Of a stretch of DNA of 64,000 nucleotides, positions 9,388 through 18,000 are shown piece by piece; the first letter of the stretch is position 1; each line of letters opens with the position of its first letter. The notes under the pieces are model-generated. The model was given only the letters and a program-made list of their open reading frames with translations. It ran no database searches and had not been told where the DNA came from. The position numbers and the translations under genes were made by a program. The stretch comes from RYN-230 sp963717125 (GTDB lineage: Bacteria; Actinomycetota; Actinomycetes; Streptosporangiales; Streptosporangiaceae): assembly GCA_963717125.1 (NCBI GenBank), contig CAVQVG010000013.1, positions 62,001 through 126,000 on the forward strand. Direction: 5' to 3'.

Positions 9388-9731
9388 TGCGGAGCCTTTC
9401 TGCTGAGAGAACGAATACAAGACCTGAGGGTCTCCGGGCTTGCTGGCTCGCCGATGGCGAGCGCTCTCTCAGCGGGTGCGCAAGGCTGCGTGACAGTGCA
9501 CGGAGGGATCGTCGCGTATGAGTACGCCCGTCGGCAACAGGTTTCCCCATCGCCAAGACAGCGCGGGTCTGCAGGACGGACGGGCCTATCTGCGTGGCCC
9601 TGGTCCAAGGGTCCGGGGCACCCAGAATCCGGAGGCAATCCTGACCGCAGTTCAGCGGACAGGTGGCCAGATCGTATATTCATGCATCGCGCGCTAGGTG
9701 CGAACGTCCTGTTCTGCCGCTCTGCGCTCGG
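9388..9731. other. Gene-free interval
   Basis: No gene or recognisable structure is supported in these 344 bp; overlapping frames on both strands have no family resemblance. Confidence 0.5.
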
Positions 9732-10007
9732 TCAGTGCGGTCGGTAAGCGTCGGAGCGGTGTTCGATGGCTACGACGGTGACTTGGCGCTGCTGATCATC
9801 GATGCGGTAGATCACGCGGTAGTCACCACGGCGAGCGCTGTGAAGCCCCTCGAGGCCTAGCTTCAGTGGTTTGCCGACGCGGTAGGGGCTTTCGGCCAGC
9901 GACCCGTACAGGAACTCGACGACAGCGGTTGCCACTTTCTCGGGCAGCCTGGTCAGTGCCCGGCGTGATGCGGCAGTCCACGCGATCGCGAAGGCGTTCT
10001 CGCTCAC
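9732..10007 (-). CDS. RelE/ParE-family toxin
   Basis: A 91-residue type II toxin of the RelE fold, whose members cleave mRNA on the ribosome or, in the ParE branch, poison gyrase. Diagnostic segments are the N-terminal AIAWTAASRRALTRLPEKV, the core GLHSARRGDYRVIYRIDD, and the C-terminal VTVVAIEHRSDAYRPH containing the conserved basic and aromatic residues seen in RelE. It overlaps the upstream antitoxin gene by 4 bp, giving translational coupling. The ending HRSDAYR fits the RelE/YoeB branch better than ParE. Confidence 0.93.
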   Translation of the reverse strand: MSENAFAIAWTAASRRALTRLPEKVATAVVEFLYGSLAESPYRVGKPLKLGLEGLHSARRGDYRVIYRIDDQQRQVTVVAIEHRSDAYRPH

Positions 10008-10288
10008 TGATCGGAGATCAGGCGCAGGACGTCTTCCTTGCTCAGCACGGCCGCATCGGCGGTGCTCAGCTCCGCCAGGCTTTCGCGGATATCGGCGAGC
10101 AGGCCAGCGCTGTCCATGATGTCGAGCGTTTCTTCCAGGGACTCCAGGTCGTCGATGCTGATGACGACGGCAGCAGGATGGCCGTGCTTGGTTATGACGA
10201 CGCGGCCGTGCTCTCGTTCCAGACGGTCCACGACCTCAGAAAGCCGGTTCTTCACATCGGCCAGGGGCATCTGTTCCGATACTGACAT
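10004..10288 (-). CDS. Phd/YefM-family antitoxin
   Basis: A 94-residue antitoxin. Residues 1-55 form the Phd/YefM DNA-binding and dimerisation domain (MPLADVKNRLSEVVDRLE, VVITKHGHPAAVVIS). The C-terminal 40 residues are acidic and helical (LADIRESLAELSTADAA), as expected for the toxin-neutralising tail. It is the first gene of the pair, with a 4-bp overlap into the toxin. Start 10288 (MSVSEQM) is preferred to 10342 because an AT-rich -10 box sits between them. Antitoxins of this type normally repress their own promoter. Confidence 0.93.
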   Translation of the reverse strand: MSVSEQMPLADVKNRLSEVVDRLEREHGRVVITKHGHPAAVVISIDDLESLEETLDIMDSAGLLADIRESLAELSTADAAVLSKEDVLRLISDQ

Positions 10289-10295
10289 GGCTAGA

Positions 10296-10301
10296 AGTAT
10301 A
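10296..10301 (-). promoter_or_regulatory. Putative -10 box of the toxin-antitoxin operon
   Basis: The minus strand reads TATACT seven bases before the antitoxin ATG. With usual spacing, transcription would begin at or next to the A of the ATG, implying a leaderless mRNA, which is common in actinobacteria. No strong -35 was found. Confidence 0.45.
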
Positions 10302-10360
10302 GCTACTCTCCGACAGCATGCCAGCCCGCAAGACATCCTCATCTGCCGCGGTGTGAGCGA

Positions 10361-11254
10361 TCAGGGCGTGGCTGGGGCCTGGGGCCATTCGTCGAGTCCC
10401 AGCAGGCGCCGGCCCAGCAGGCTGAGCGATGCCGAGTCACCTCGCTGCTCCTCGATGCGGCGCGGGTCACCGGGAAAGGCATCGCCGTCTGGTGGCGCGC
10501 AAGCAGACCACGACCTGATGCGGTGTCGCCGCGCCGTCTCGCGCTGCTCTCCGGACGGGGGCAGCGGGTTCATGGTGAGGTACTGGGCCAGCCGGGGGCG
10601 CTGAGCGGAGTTCCTGCCGTTTCCGTGCAAGAGCGCCGTCTTCCAGATAACCAGGTCGCCCGCGGCCAGTGGAACCTTGACGATCGGATGGTCGCCGATG
10701 TCGGGGGCACGGGGGACCGGGCCAGCCTTGGATCGTTCGTCGAGGAAGCGCTGCTGGTCGCGGTAGATGGAGGGGACGCATTGGAAGCCGCCCATGTCGG
10801 CGGACGTGTCCTCAAGCGCGAGAACCCCTTGCAGCGCGAAGGGGATATCTGGGTACCTGTTGATGTCGGTGTCCCAGTGGATGAAGCCAGGCTGGTCGTA
10901 GTCGGGCTGGCCGGGCCGGACCGGCGGCTTGAACGCGACCCGGTCGATGGAGACCCACAATTCGCCCGTGCGGTGCAGGTCGCGGAAAATCCGGTAGACC
11001 GCCGGGTGCTGGCGGACGTCCCACATCGACTGGTAGTGGTACATCTCAACCATCCCCGACCGTGGCCGGATGACGGCCGGCTGGTACCACGTGGATGGGT
11101 CGGCGGGTGTGGCACCGGCATGGCGCCAGATGTCGTCCACGACGGCTTCGAGGAACGAGGAGGGCAGGCCGGTCGGCACAACGACGTACCCGTCCGCGTC
11201 GAGGACGCTGCCACCACCCTCAGGTACCGCTGGACCGGCTGTGCTGTGGTTCAA
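10361..11254 (-). CDS. Phytanoyl-CoA dioxygenase (PhyH) family oxygenase
   Basis: A 297-residue Fe(II)/2-oxoglutarate-dependent oxygenase of the PhyH superfamily. The iron facial triad is visible as His126 and Asp128 in FIHWDTD and His210 in ALLHGNGRN. Arg221 in QRPRLAQYL is the likely 2-oxoglutarate anchor. The substrate is unknown; family members hydroxylate lipids, amino acids and natural-product intermediates. It stands alone, with a toxin-antitoxin pair downstream and a transposase remnant upstream. Its length is normal for the family. Confidence 0.88.
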   Translation of the reverse strand: MNHSTAGPAVPEGGGSVLDADGYVVVPTGLPSSFLEAVVDDIWRHAGATPADPSTWYQPAVIRPRSGMVEMYHYQSMWDVRQHPAVYRIFRDLHRTGELWVSIDRVAFKPPVRPGQPDYDQPGFIHWDTDINRYPDIPFALQGVLALEDTSADMGGFQCVPSIYRDQQRFLDERSKAGPVPRAPDIGDHPIVKVPLAAGDLVIWKTALLHGNGRNSAQRPRLAQYLTMNPLPPSGEQRETARRHRIRSWSACAPPDGDAFPGDPRRIEEQRGDSASLSLLGRRLLGLDEWPQAPATP

Positions 11255-11353
11255 CTACCTTCTCCCTCCTTAAACGTGCTGAGGTTGAGCCACTCCCCCA
11301 GCATGCCCACGGACGGGCTCCAGATCCCCACCCGCCGCGCCCGGACCCTTCCA

Positions 11354-11760
11354 CTCCGGAAAACACAAGAAGCACGGCATGAACCTGCAGGTCATCGCCA
11401 GCCCGGACGTCAACATCCTGTGGGTGTCCGCGGCACTGCCCGGATCGGTACACGACAAGAAGGCCGAGTGGAACTGAGGCATCCTGGCCGAACTGGAGGC
11501 CGTGGGCCCGGTCACGCTGGCCGACAAGGACTACGAGGGAACGACGTATGCGAAGATCCCATACAAGGGGAAGAACAAGCCCGAGTCCCAGAAAGGGGCG
11601 GCAAGGCGCACGCGAAACTCCGCTCGCCCGGCGAGCGCGCGAACGCCCAGCTCAAGACCTAGCGCATCCTCCGCAAGCCCTGCTGCTGCCCCTGGCGCAC
11701 CGGCCAGCCGTCCCGCGGCGCGCCCGCGGTCCTGATCCAGAACCACCCCGCGGTGTCCAC
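11354..11760 (+). pseudogene. IS5-family transposase remnant
   Basis: A broken C-terminal part of an IS5-family (DDE_Tnp_4-like) transposase. Recognisable blocks are KKHGMNLQVIASPDVNILWV, then AALPGSVHDKKAEWN followed by an in-frame stop at about 11475. After that come GPVTLADKDYEGTTYAKIPY and GKNKPESQKG, then a frameshift into KAHAKLRSPGERANAQLKT, then another stop. The N-terminal half is missing, so it cannot be functional. Confidence 0.8.
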
Positions 11761-12101
11761 GAGCACGAATCTGGCGGCGATCGGCGCGAACATCCGCTCA
11801 TGCCGCAAGTAGCGCGTGTCGGGGCGGCAGGATCCGTGCAGGAGGGCGAAACGTTCGTCCGGCGCCTGCGCCCACTGACGCTGACCTCGGCGCCCGGTAC
11901 CCGGCCGCGTCGGCAACTGGCACCGGCAGACCGATCGATGGCATCACGATGCGTGATGACGAGGGCCGGTGAGAACGCACGCCGAGCCGCCGATCTGCGC
12001 GGCCACCTGTGCACCGCGGCGGCATCGTTGAGGAGCGCAGAACCGGCTGCTCTGCGCGCAGAGGGCAGCTGTCCAACGCTCGCACATGCCGAGATGAGCG
12101 A
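11761..12101. other. Gene-free interval with dispersed repeat pieces
   Basis: No gene is supported. It contains copies of the dispersed intergenic repeat at about 11792-11806 (core CGCTCATGCCGC) and 11985-12000 (AGCCGCCGATCTGCGC). Confidence 0.45.
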
Positions 12102-12602
12102 TCACATTGTGCGTCGCCTGATCGCCGCCTCGAGGTTGTCGAGCTCGTTGCCGCGATGGGCGCGGTGCTGCTGCGTCCAGGTTTCGTCGTGAAGGGGATC
12201 GACCGTCATGACCATGTTCGTGCGGTCACCGGCGGGCTCGATGTCGATGGTCGTCAGGTGCTCATACGGCTCGTGGCCGGGCACGAAGTCGATCAGTGAC
12301 AGGTAGGCCAGCCGGGCCGGCGGTGCGACCTCGGTGAACGTCTTGCGCACCTCGATCGAGAGCGGATTGCCGGTGTCCCGCATGAACGCGACCTGTTCCG
12401 GCGTGGTCGCGGTCGTGGTGTACCGCAGCTGACCGCCGGGCCTGAGCTCGAGCTCGCTCACCCGGCTTTCGAAGCCGTCGGGGGCAAACCACTCCGCGAG
12501 GCCGGCGGCGGTGGTCCACAGCTCCCAGATGAGTTCCGCCGGAGCGTCGTAGGTGCGCTCGAACCGCGCGGCGTCCGGGCTGGGCGTGGGTTCGGTGGTC
12601 AT
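12102..12602 (-). CDS. SRPBCC (AHSA1-like) domain protein
   Basis: A 166-residue START/Bet v1-fold protein of the AHSA1 type. It shows ARFERTYDAPAELIWELWTT at the N terminus, the WFAPDGFESRV segment, and the C-terminal helix TWTQQHRAHRGNELDNLEAAI. Start 12602 has a good ribosome binding site (GAGGAGAA) five bases upstream. Members bind hydrophobic ligands; the specific role is unknown. Its ATG overlaps the stop of an upstream truncated GlcG-like frame (ATGA), suggesting former translational coupling. Confidence 0.85.
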   Translation of the reverse strand: MTTEPTPSPDAARFERTYDAPAELIWELWTTAAGLAEWFAPDGFESRVSELELRPGGQLRYTTTATTPEQVAFMRDTGNPLSIEVRKTFTEVAPPARLAYLSLIDFVPGHEPYEHLTTIDIEPAGDRTNMVMTVDPLHDETWTQQHRAHRGNELDNLEAAIRRRTM

Positions 12603-12880
12603 CGGTTCTCCTCGGTTGTGCCGCTTCTTTCGGGCGGATCTGCAGCAGTGACGAACGGCCAAGCACCGGACGGACACCACCGCTGGGGATAAATTGGCCG
12701 GCGGTTGCTGTCCGTCCACGGCGGCGCTGTTCGGCTGATACTCAGCGGAGCTCCGTCCATCCGGCGCAGCTTCCTCAGCACCCCCGCCTCATCAACGGTC
12801 ACCACCGTCACCGCCGTTGCTACCGCCGCCGCCTCGGCCACCGCGGCATCCATGACACGCCGCGACAACTCCGCCGACAT
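12599..12880 (-). pseudogene. Truncated GlcG/HbpS-like fragment
   Basis: The first 50 residues (MSAELSRRVMDAAVAEA, VTVVTVDEAGVLRKLRRMDGAPL) match the N-terminal half of GlcG/HbpS heme-binding-type proteins. After APL the similarity stops and the remaining 45 residues are unrelated, whereas family members run to about 140 residues. I read it as a deletion remnant. Its stop overlaps the start of the SRPBCC gene. Confidence 0.4.
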
Positions 12881-13158
12881 CGTCAGCCGCGTCGCCAAGC
12901 CCTTTGCACGTGTACCCAACGTGATCAGCTCCAGTGCTGAACCCGGCCGCCGGCGTGCGCGATCGCACCCATCAACGCAGCCATCCTCGCCGTGCAGGGC
13001 CCCGCATGGCCAACACCTGATGCGGATGAGGCAACAGGGCCCGCCTGTAGCTCACCTGGCCAGGATGCGGCCTGGCGGCAGGCGTGGTCTCCGGATTGTC
13101 GACGGCCATACGCGTCCCTCCGAAATTGTGCTGGCTGATGCTCAACCTCTGCCACCGC

Positions 13159-13572
13159 TCAGGTGGTTACTTCCTTGACGTATCGGGCAGGCGGCAGGCC
13201 TCGATGCGCTTGAAGTGCCGGGTGCGCCTGGTCGTAGAAGCCTGTCTCTACGGCGACCTGGGTGACCGGGAGCCCTTCCCGCAGGAGGAGCTTCGCGCGC
13301 CGCACCCGGACCGGCGTCTGGTAAGCATGCGGCGTCATTCCCACGGCATCCCGGAACACACGGCACAGGTGGAAGGCACTGAGGCCGGCAACCTGAGCCA
13401 GGGCGTAGAGAGTCACCTCGTCCGCGGCATGTTCCTCTAGGTACTGCCCGCATCTTGTACGTTCTTGCGGGTCCTTTGGTACCGACTGGCCCGCTGCCCA
13501 TTGCTGGGGCTGGGTCATCTGCACGCTTCCACGCCCGCCGCTGGCCGCGCCGTTCGACGCGGCCACCCCCAT
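13159..13572 (-). pseudogene. AraC-family regulator, truncated and damaged
   Basis: Only the AraC DNA-binding domain is present: the first helix-turn-helix (TLYALAQVAGLSAFHLCRVF), the linker (GMTPHAYQTPVRVRRAKLLL) and the second helix-turn-helix (PVTQVAVETGFYDQAH). The sensor domain usual in this family (total about 280 residues) is missing. After DQAH the expected LTRHFKRIEGLPP reads PALQAHRGLPP. This fits a 5-base deletion followed by a 1-base deletion that together restore frame, so the second recognition helix is scrambled. It is probably non-functional. Confidence 0.65.
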
Positions 13573-13654
13573 GGCGGGGCAGGCCTGCTGGTCTTCGGGC
13601 CGGGCCTGGGCGCAGTAGCCCGGCGGGCCCGCGCGGTGACGGTATTTATGCTGG

Positions 13655-14140
13655 TCAACCTAGACGAGCCGGGCTGAAAGGCTGACCGGTGCCGCTGTCG
13701 ATGTAGTCCCGCAGACTGGCCAGGTACTGGTCCCAGCTGGTCCGGCAATGGTCATAGCACTCGAGCCGCGGGCTCAGGCCTTCGTGCCGGAACCTCACGT
13801 CGCATCCTCCCGTGTCCGGCTCGCTGAGCATGAAGGCGATCGTGGTGCCCACCCACTCGGGCAGGGTGGCGGTGGACTCGACATCCCAGATCACCGTGAA
13901 CGGGCGGCTGACCTGCTTGACCCGCAGCACCAGCGGGTCCTCGATGCCCTCGAAGGTGATCCGCAGTTCGCGCCGGCGCAGGCGGCGCTCACCGACTTCG
14001 ACCGGCGATCGGCCCATTACGAGGTACTCGATCGCCGCGAGCAGCCTGGCTAGTTCCCGCCCGTTGGCCCTGCTGCCGGGCGACAACCAGGCATACGAGC
14101 GAAACGGCACCCAGTTTCCGGTTCGACAGGTGTCTATCAC
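13655..14140 (-). CDS. SRPBCC (AHSA1-like) domain protein, atypical N terminus
   Basis: A frame of 161 residues whose last 110 match the AHSA1-like SRPBCC fold: RITFEGIEDPLVLRVKQV, WDVESTATLPEWVGTTIAF, VRFRHEGLSPRLECYDHC and SWDQYLASLRDYI. The first 45 residues (MIDTCRTGNWVPFRSYAWL) do not look like the family, so the N terminus may be lost or frameshifted. The ligand is unknown. It is divergent from the DHFR-like pseudogene. Confidence 0.6.
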   Translation of the reverse strand: MIDTCRTGNWVPFRSYAWLSPGSRANGRELARLLAAIEYLVMGRSPVEVGERRLRRRELRITFEGIEDPLVLRVKQVSRPFTVIWDVESTATLPEWVGTTIAFMLSEPDTGGCDVRFRHEGLSPRLECYDHCRTSWDQYLASLRDYIDSGTGQPFSPARLG

Positions 14141-14180
14141 TTACGAGAGGCCATGTCGGCATGACCGAAGGATGGGACTC

Positions 14181-14716
14181 ATGAGGAAAATAATCGAGTA
14201 CACGCTGGTCTCCATCGACGGGGTTTCGCAGGACCACACATCAGTGGATTTATGGACTACAGGGATGACGCATACTTCAGAGACGGCCTAGGCCAGCTGA
14301 TGGCATGCGAAGCGATGTTGATGGGCCGGACGACTTATGAGAACTTCGCCACCATCTGGCCCGGACGTATCCACCCCTGGGGCGACAGACTCAATGCCAT
14401 CAAGAAGTACGTCTTCTCGTCAACGTTGGGACGAGCCGAGTGGAACAACTCGGCCATCGTGAGGGGGCACGTCACGGCCGAAGTAACCAAGCTGAAAGAA
14501 CAGGACGGCGGAGATCTCCTCGTGTACGGTCACGGTCTGCTAGCAGAAACGATCTTCAAGCAGCGGCTGCTCGACGTGCTCGACATCTCTATTCATCCCG
14601 TCTTCGCCGGTTCCGGGAAGTCGCTGTTCCGTGACGGCCAGACCGCGAACATGAAGCTCATCTCGACCAAGAGCTTCTCGAATATCGTGAAGCTCACTTA
14701 TGAGCCGCAGTACTGA
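14181..14716 (+). pseudogene. Dihydrofolate reductase/RibD C-terminal-like protein, frameshifted
   Basis: MRKIIEYTLVSIDGVSQDH (from 14181) and MDYRDDAYFRDGLGQLMACE (from 14252) lie in different frames but form one protein of about 179 residues. The family continues with MLMGRTTYENFATIWPG, DLLVYGHGLLAETIF and ISIHPVFAGSGKSLF. A one-base deletion near 14235-14250 explains the break. Intact members are NADPH-dependent reductases of the RibD C-terminal/DHFR superfamily with unknown substrates. It may be real decay or a sequence error. Confidence 0.75.
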
Positions 14717-14772
14717 ACGCGACCCGAGCCGCGACGGTGCCAGCGGCCGGCTTCTCCCCTGACGGCTGTGAT

Positions 14773-15041
14773 TCAGCCCAGATCAACAGGGTGCAGCGGG
14801 ATGACCTCGGTCGTGATCAGGCCCGCCTCGACCAGCGGGAAGCCTGCCAGGACCTGGCCCGCCGCTTCGGCGTCGGCGACCTCGAGCATGAGCATGGCTC
14901 CGGGGTGACCGGGGCTCAACGCGCCGGTCAGGGTGCCGCGCGCCTTCTGCTCGCGCATCGCCTCGGTCTCGAACGGGACGAGCCGGGAGAACTCATCGGG
15001 TCCCCGGCTGTGGCGAGACGGCAGATGACCAGGAATTGCAC
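14773..15041 (-). pseudogene. Small muconolactone-isomerase/YciI-like protein, frameshifted
   Basis: Starting from GTG 15041, the frame reads VQFLVICRLATAGDP. The remainder is found one frame away as DEFSRLVPFETEAMREQKAR, LTGALSPGHPGAMLMLEV and AGLITTEVIPLHPVDLG. Loss of one G near 14998-15003 explains it; the intact product is about 89 residues, a dimeric alpha/beta-barrel-type small protein. It begins 16 bp after the stop of the large ferritin-like fusion gene on the same strand, so the two are probably one transcript. Confidence 0.6.
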
Positions 15042-15056
15042 GCGTCCATCCCTCGC

Positions 15057-18000
15057 TTACGGCTGGAAGCCGGACTCGGTCCAGCGCCGGAACACTTGGA
15101 CCTTCTCGGGCGGCCAGGCGCTGTCGCAGGGCATGGTGCCCCTGCTGAGCTGCTCGAGGATATCGGCGGCGTGCGCTTGGACGTCGTCGCGGGACCACAG
15201 GTCGAACGCGAACTCCATCGACGTGCGGTCGTGCTCGCGGAACAGCGGCTTGATGTTCGCTTCGAAGCTCACCGCCTCATCGGGTCCGGGCAACGGGATC
15301 GCCCCCTGATCATCGGCAGTACTGGTCTGCGCGGGCGTCCCGTCGGGGGGTCCGGCGGGACCCCATTCCCACGCCGGCGGGGATGTGCCGGTGACCCGCG
15401 AGGTCCACTCCAGGAAGGACGTGAGCGCCCCGCGGAACTGCGGATCGGCGGGCAGCATGGTCTGGTCGGCGGCCCGCAGGGCCAGCGCGACCCAGCGCAC
15501 GCGCTGCTCCTCGGTGAGGGCCGGCCGTCCGGTGGCCCCGTCACCGGCCGGGTCACCGGCTCTGTCGCCCACCGGGGGCCCGCCGAACGCCGCGGCGAAC
15601 ACGGCCGCCTCGCGCTGCGCGAGCCCGGGCGGCATGGCCGCGAACACCGGGGCGAGCAGGTCGTCGGCGGGCACGTACTTCTCATAGAGCAGGCGGGTCA
15701 ACCGGGTCAGCGCGGGCAGGCCGCCGGCCCACTCGAACAGGGTCGGCTCGGCACCGGCCCGGCGCACCGGGTCGCGGAAGCCGATGTACCAGTGCATGCC
15801 GCTACAGAACGGCTTGTTCTGCGAGTGACCGCAGCGGCACAGCGCGTAGTGCTCGCGGGACGACCCGGCGGCCCGGGGCACGTCCGCGCCGGTCGCGTCG
15901 GTCAGCGGCAGGCCGCCGGTCACCCGGTACGGACCGTCCTGGGTGATCTCGACGGCCTGCCCGCGGGTACCGTGCCAGTCCACCAGGTCCCGGGCCTCGA
16001 CCCGGTCGAAGGCCAGGCTCAGCGCGCCGGACGGGCAGTCCCGGACGGCCCGGACCAGCTCGTCCATCCGGGCGCCGCTGGGCGCGACGAACGGCTCTTC
16101 TTTCGTGCGGAACGCGGCAGCCGCCCGGTCGGTACACAGCCCTGAGTGCTGGCAGATACCCCGGTTGTCGAAGATCGTGACCTGCTCCCCCGGGTAGGTG
16201 TCGCGCCGGTCTGGCACCCGCTTGGGGTCCTTGTCGTCGGTGAACCCGCTGGTCGCGTGCGTCCCGTCGCAGAACGGCTTCAGCGCCGAGGCGCCGCACC
16301 GGCACAGCGCGAGCTGCGGCGGCAGGGTGAGCCGCTCGCCGAGCGGGGTGCGCACCGCCGCGATGTTGGTGACCAGGTAGGGGCCGTTCTTGGCGGTCAC
16401 GATGTCCGGCGGCAGGGCGCCCTGCAGGTCGGCCAGGGCGGCGAGTCGGCTGGCCCGTTCGCTGGCTGGGCCCTCAGTGACGGCCAGGTCCTGCAGGGCC
16501 GCGGCCGCCTCGAGCAGGCCGGGCGGGGCGGACCGGCCGAACTGGGCCCGCAGCCGGGTGGCGAGCAGGGCCGCGTCCCACAGGGAACCGGGGGCATCGG
16601 GTGCCGGTGGGACGTCAGGGGCCGGTGAGGTTTCGGGGGCGGGCAGGGCCTCGGCCAGCGGGCGCAGCACGCTGTTGACCAGGCGCGCCACCGTCCGGGC
16701 ATCGCCCTGGCGGGCCAGCACGACCGAGTAGGTCGAGCGGATCAGGTCGCCCAGGCCGGAGAGCAGGTCGTTGGCGTGGCCGGTGAAAGGCTGGCCCGTT
16801 CGGTAAAAATCTGCGGCGCGGGCCAGCAGGCCGGCTATGGCCTCGGCCGGAGCCGGGGTTTCCGGCGGCAGGTCCCGGGCAGGCAAGTGGGCCTCGAGGG
16901 ATCCGGCGATCTCGTTCAGGCTGGACCGGGCCGCGGCCAGGCCGTCGGCGACCGCGGCGGCGCACGGGCCGTCGGGCTGGCAGAACTCGGCGGCCTGGCG
17001 GAGGCGCTCGGTGAGCAGGATCCAGGCGGCTTCGCGGTGCGGGAGCACCGTGTCGGATTCGTAGAACAGCTCGAAGCTGGGGCCGGCCGTGCGGGCTGGG
17101 TAGTCCGGGCCGGCCGGGAGCGTGGTGACCAGGTCGCCGAGCGGCTTGACGGCCTGGAACATCAGGTTGACGGAGGCGTCGGCCAGCGCCTTGAGCTGGG
17201 CGTCGGTCTCCTCGGTGTGGGCGAAGAAGCGCTGCAGCATGAGCAGCAGGGCCTCGTAGGTGACGTTGAACAGGTCCATGACCTGCCTGGTCAGCGGGTC
17301 GGTGACCAGCGGGACGCCGGTGTCGCGCTCGCTGGGCCTGACGTTGACCGTGACCACCGGACGGGCCGGGTCGAAGGCCGGGTTGGCCTCGCGGAGCTGG
17401 GTGTACTCGTCCATGATCTCGACGAACTGGCCGAAGTGCGCGTCCTTCCAGTGCCCGCGCGGGCCCTCGCCCTGCTCGAGGATCTCGTCGATGGCTTTTT
17501 GCGCCGACGCGGCGTCAGTGACCGCGACCAGTTCGGGCCAGCCGAAGTACTGCTGGGTAGCCTGGGCCCGTGGCGGGCCGACGAACAGCCGCCGCTCGCC
17601 GAACTTCCCGGCCAGGTGCGCGATCCCGGCTTCGATCGACCGGTACAGGTGCCCGACGGTTTTGAAGTCCTGGCTGCGCGGGACGATCTCGCCTTGCTGC
17701 ATGGCCGGGGCCGCCCGGCCGAAGGCGGCCAGCCCTTCCGCGTCGTCGATGTCCATGCCCTCCGGGCGCTCCAGGAACATGAAGTGCTGGAGCGCGGCCT
17801 CGCCGAACGGCAGCAGGGCCAGGTGCACGCCGGCCGGGTAGTGGGTGGCGGGATGAGGGAAGTTCGGCCGGGACAGATGCGGGGCACCGCCGATGGCCGA
17901 CAGCAGGTTCTGCACCAGGGACAGGTGCAGCATCTCCTGCGTGGCCACGTGGCTGATGCGCTTGCGCCATCTTTGGACCGCTTGCGCTTCTTCGGGGCTC

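Noticed and set aside
12705..13178. 157-codon plus-strand frame upstream of the AraC remnant
   Set aside because: Ser/Arg/Pro-rich with no family resemblance and no ribosome binding site; it overlaps the GlcG-like fragment on the other strand.
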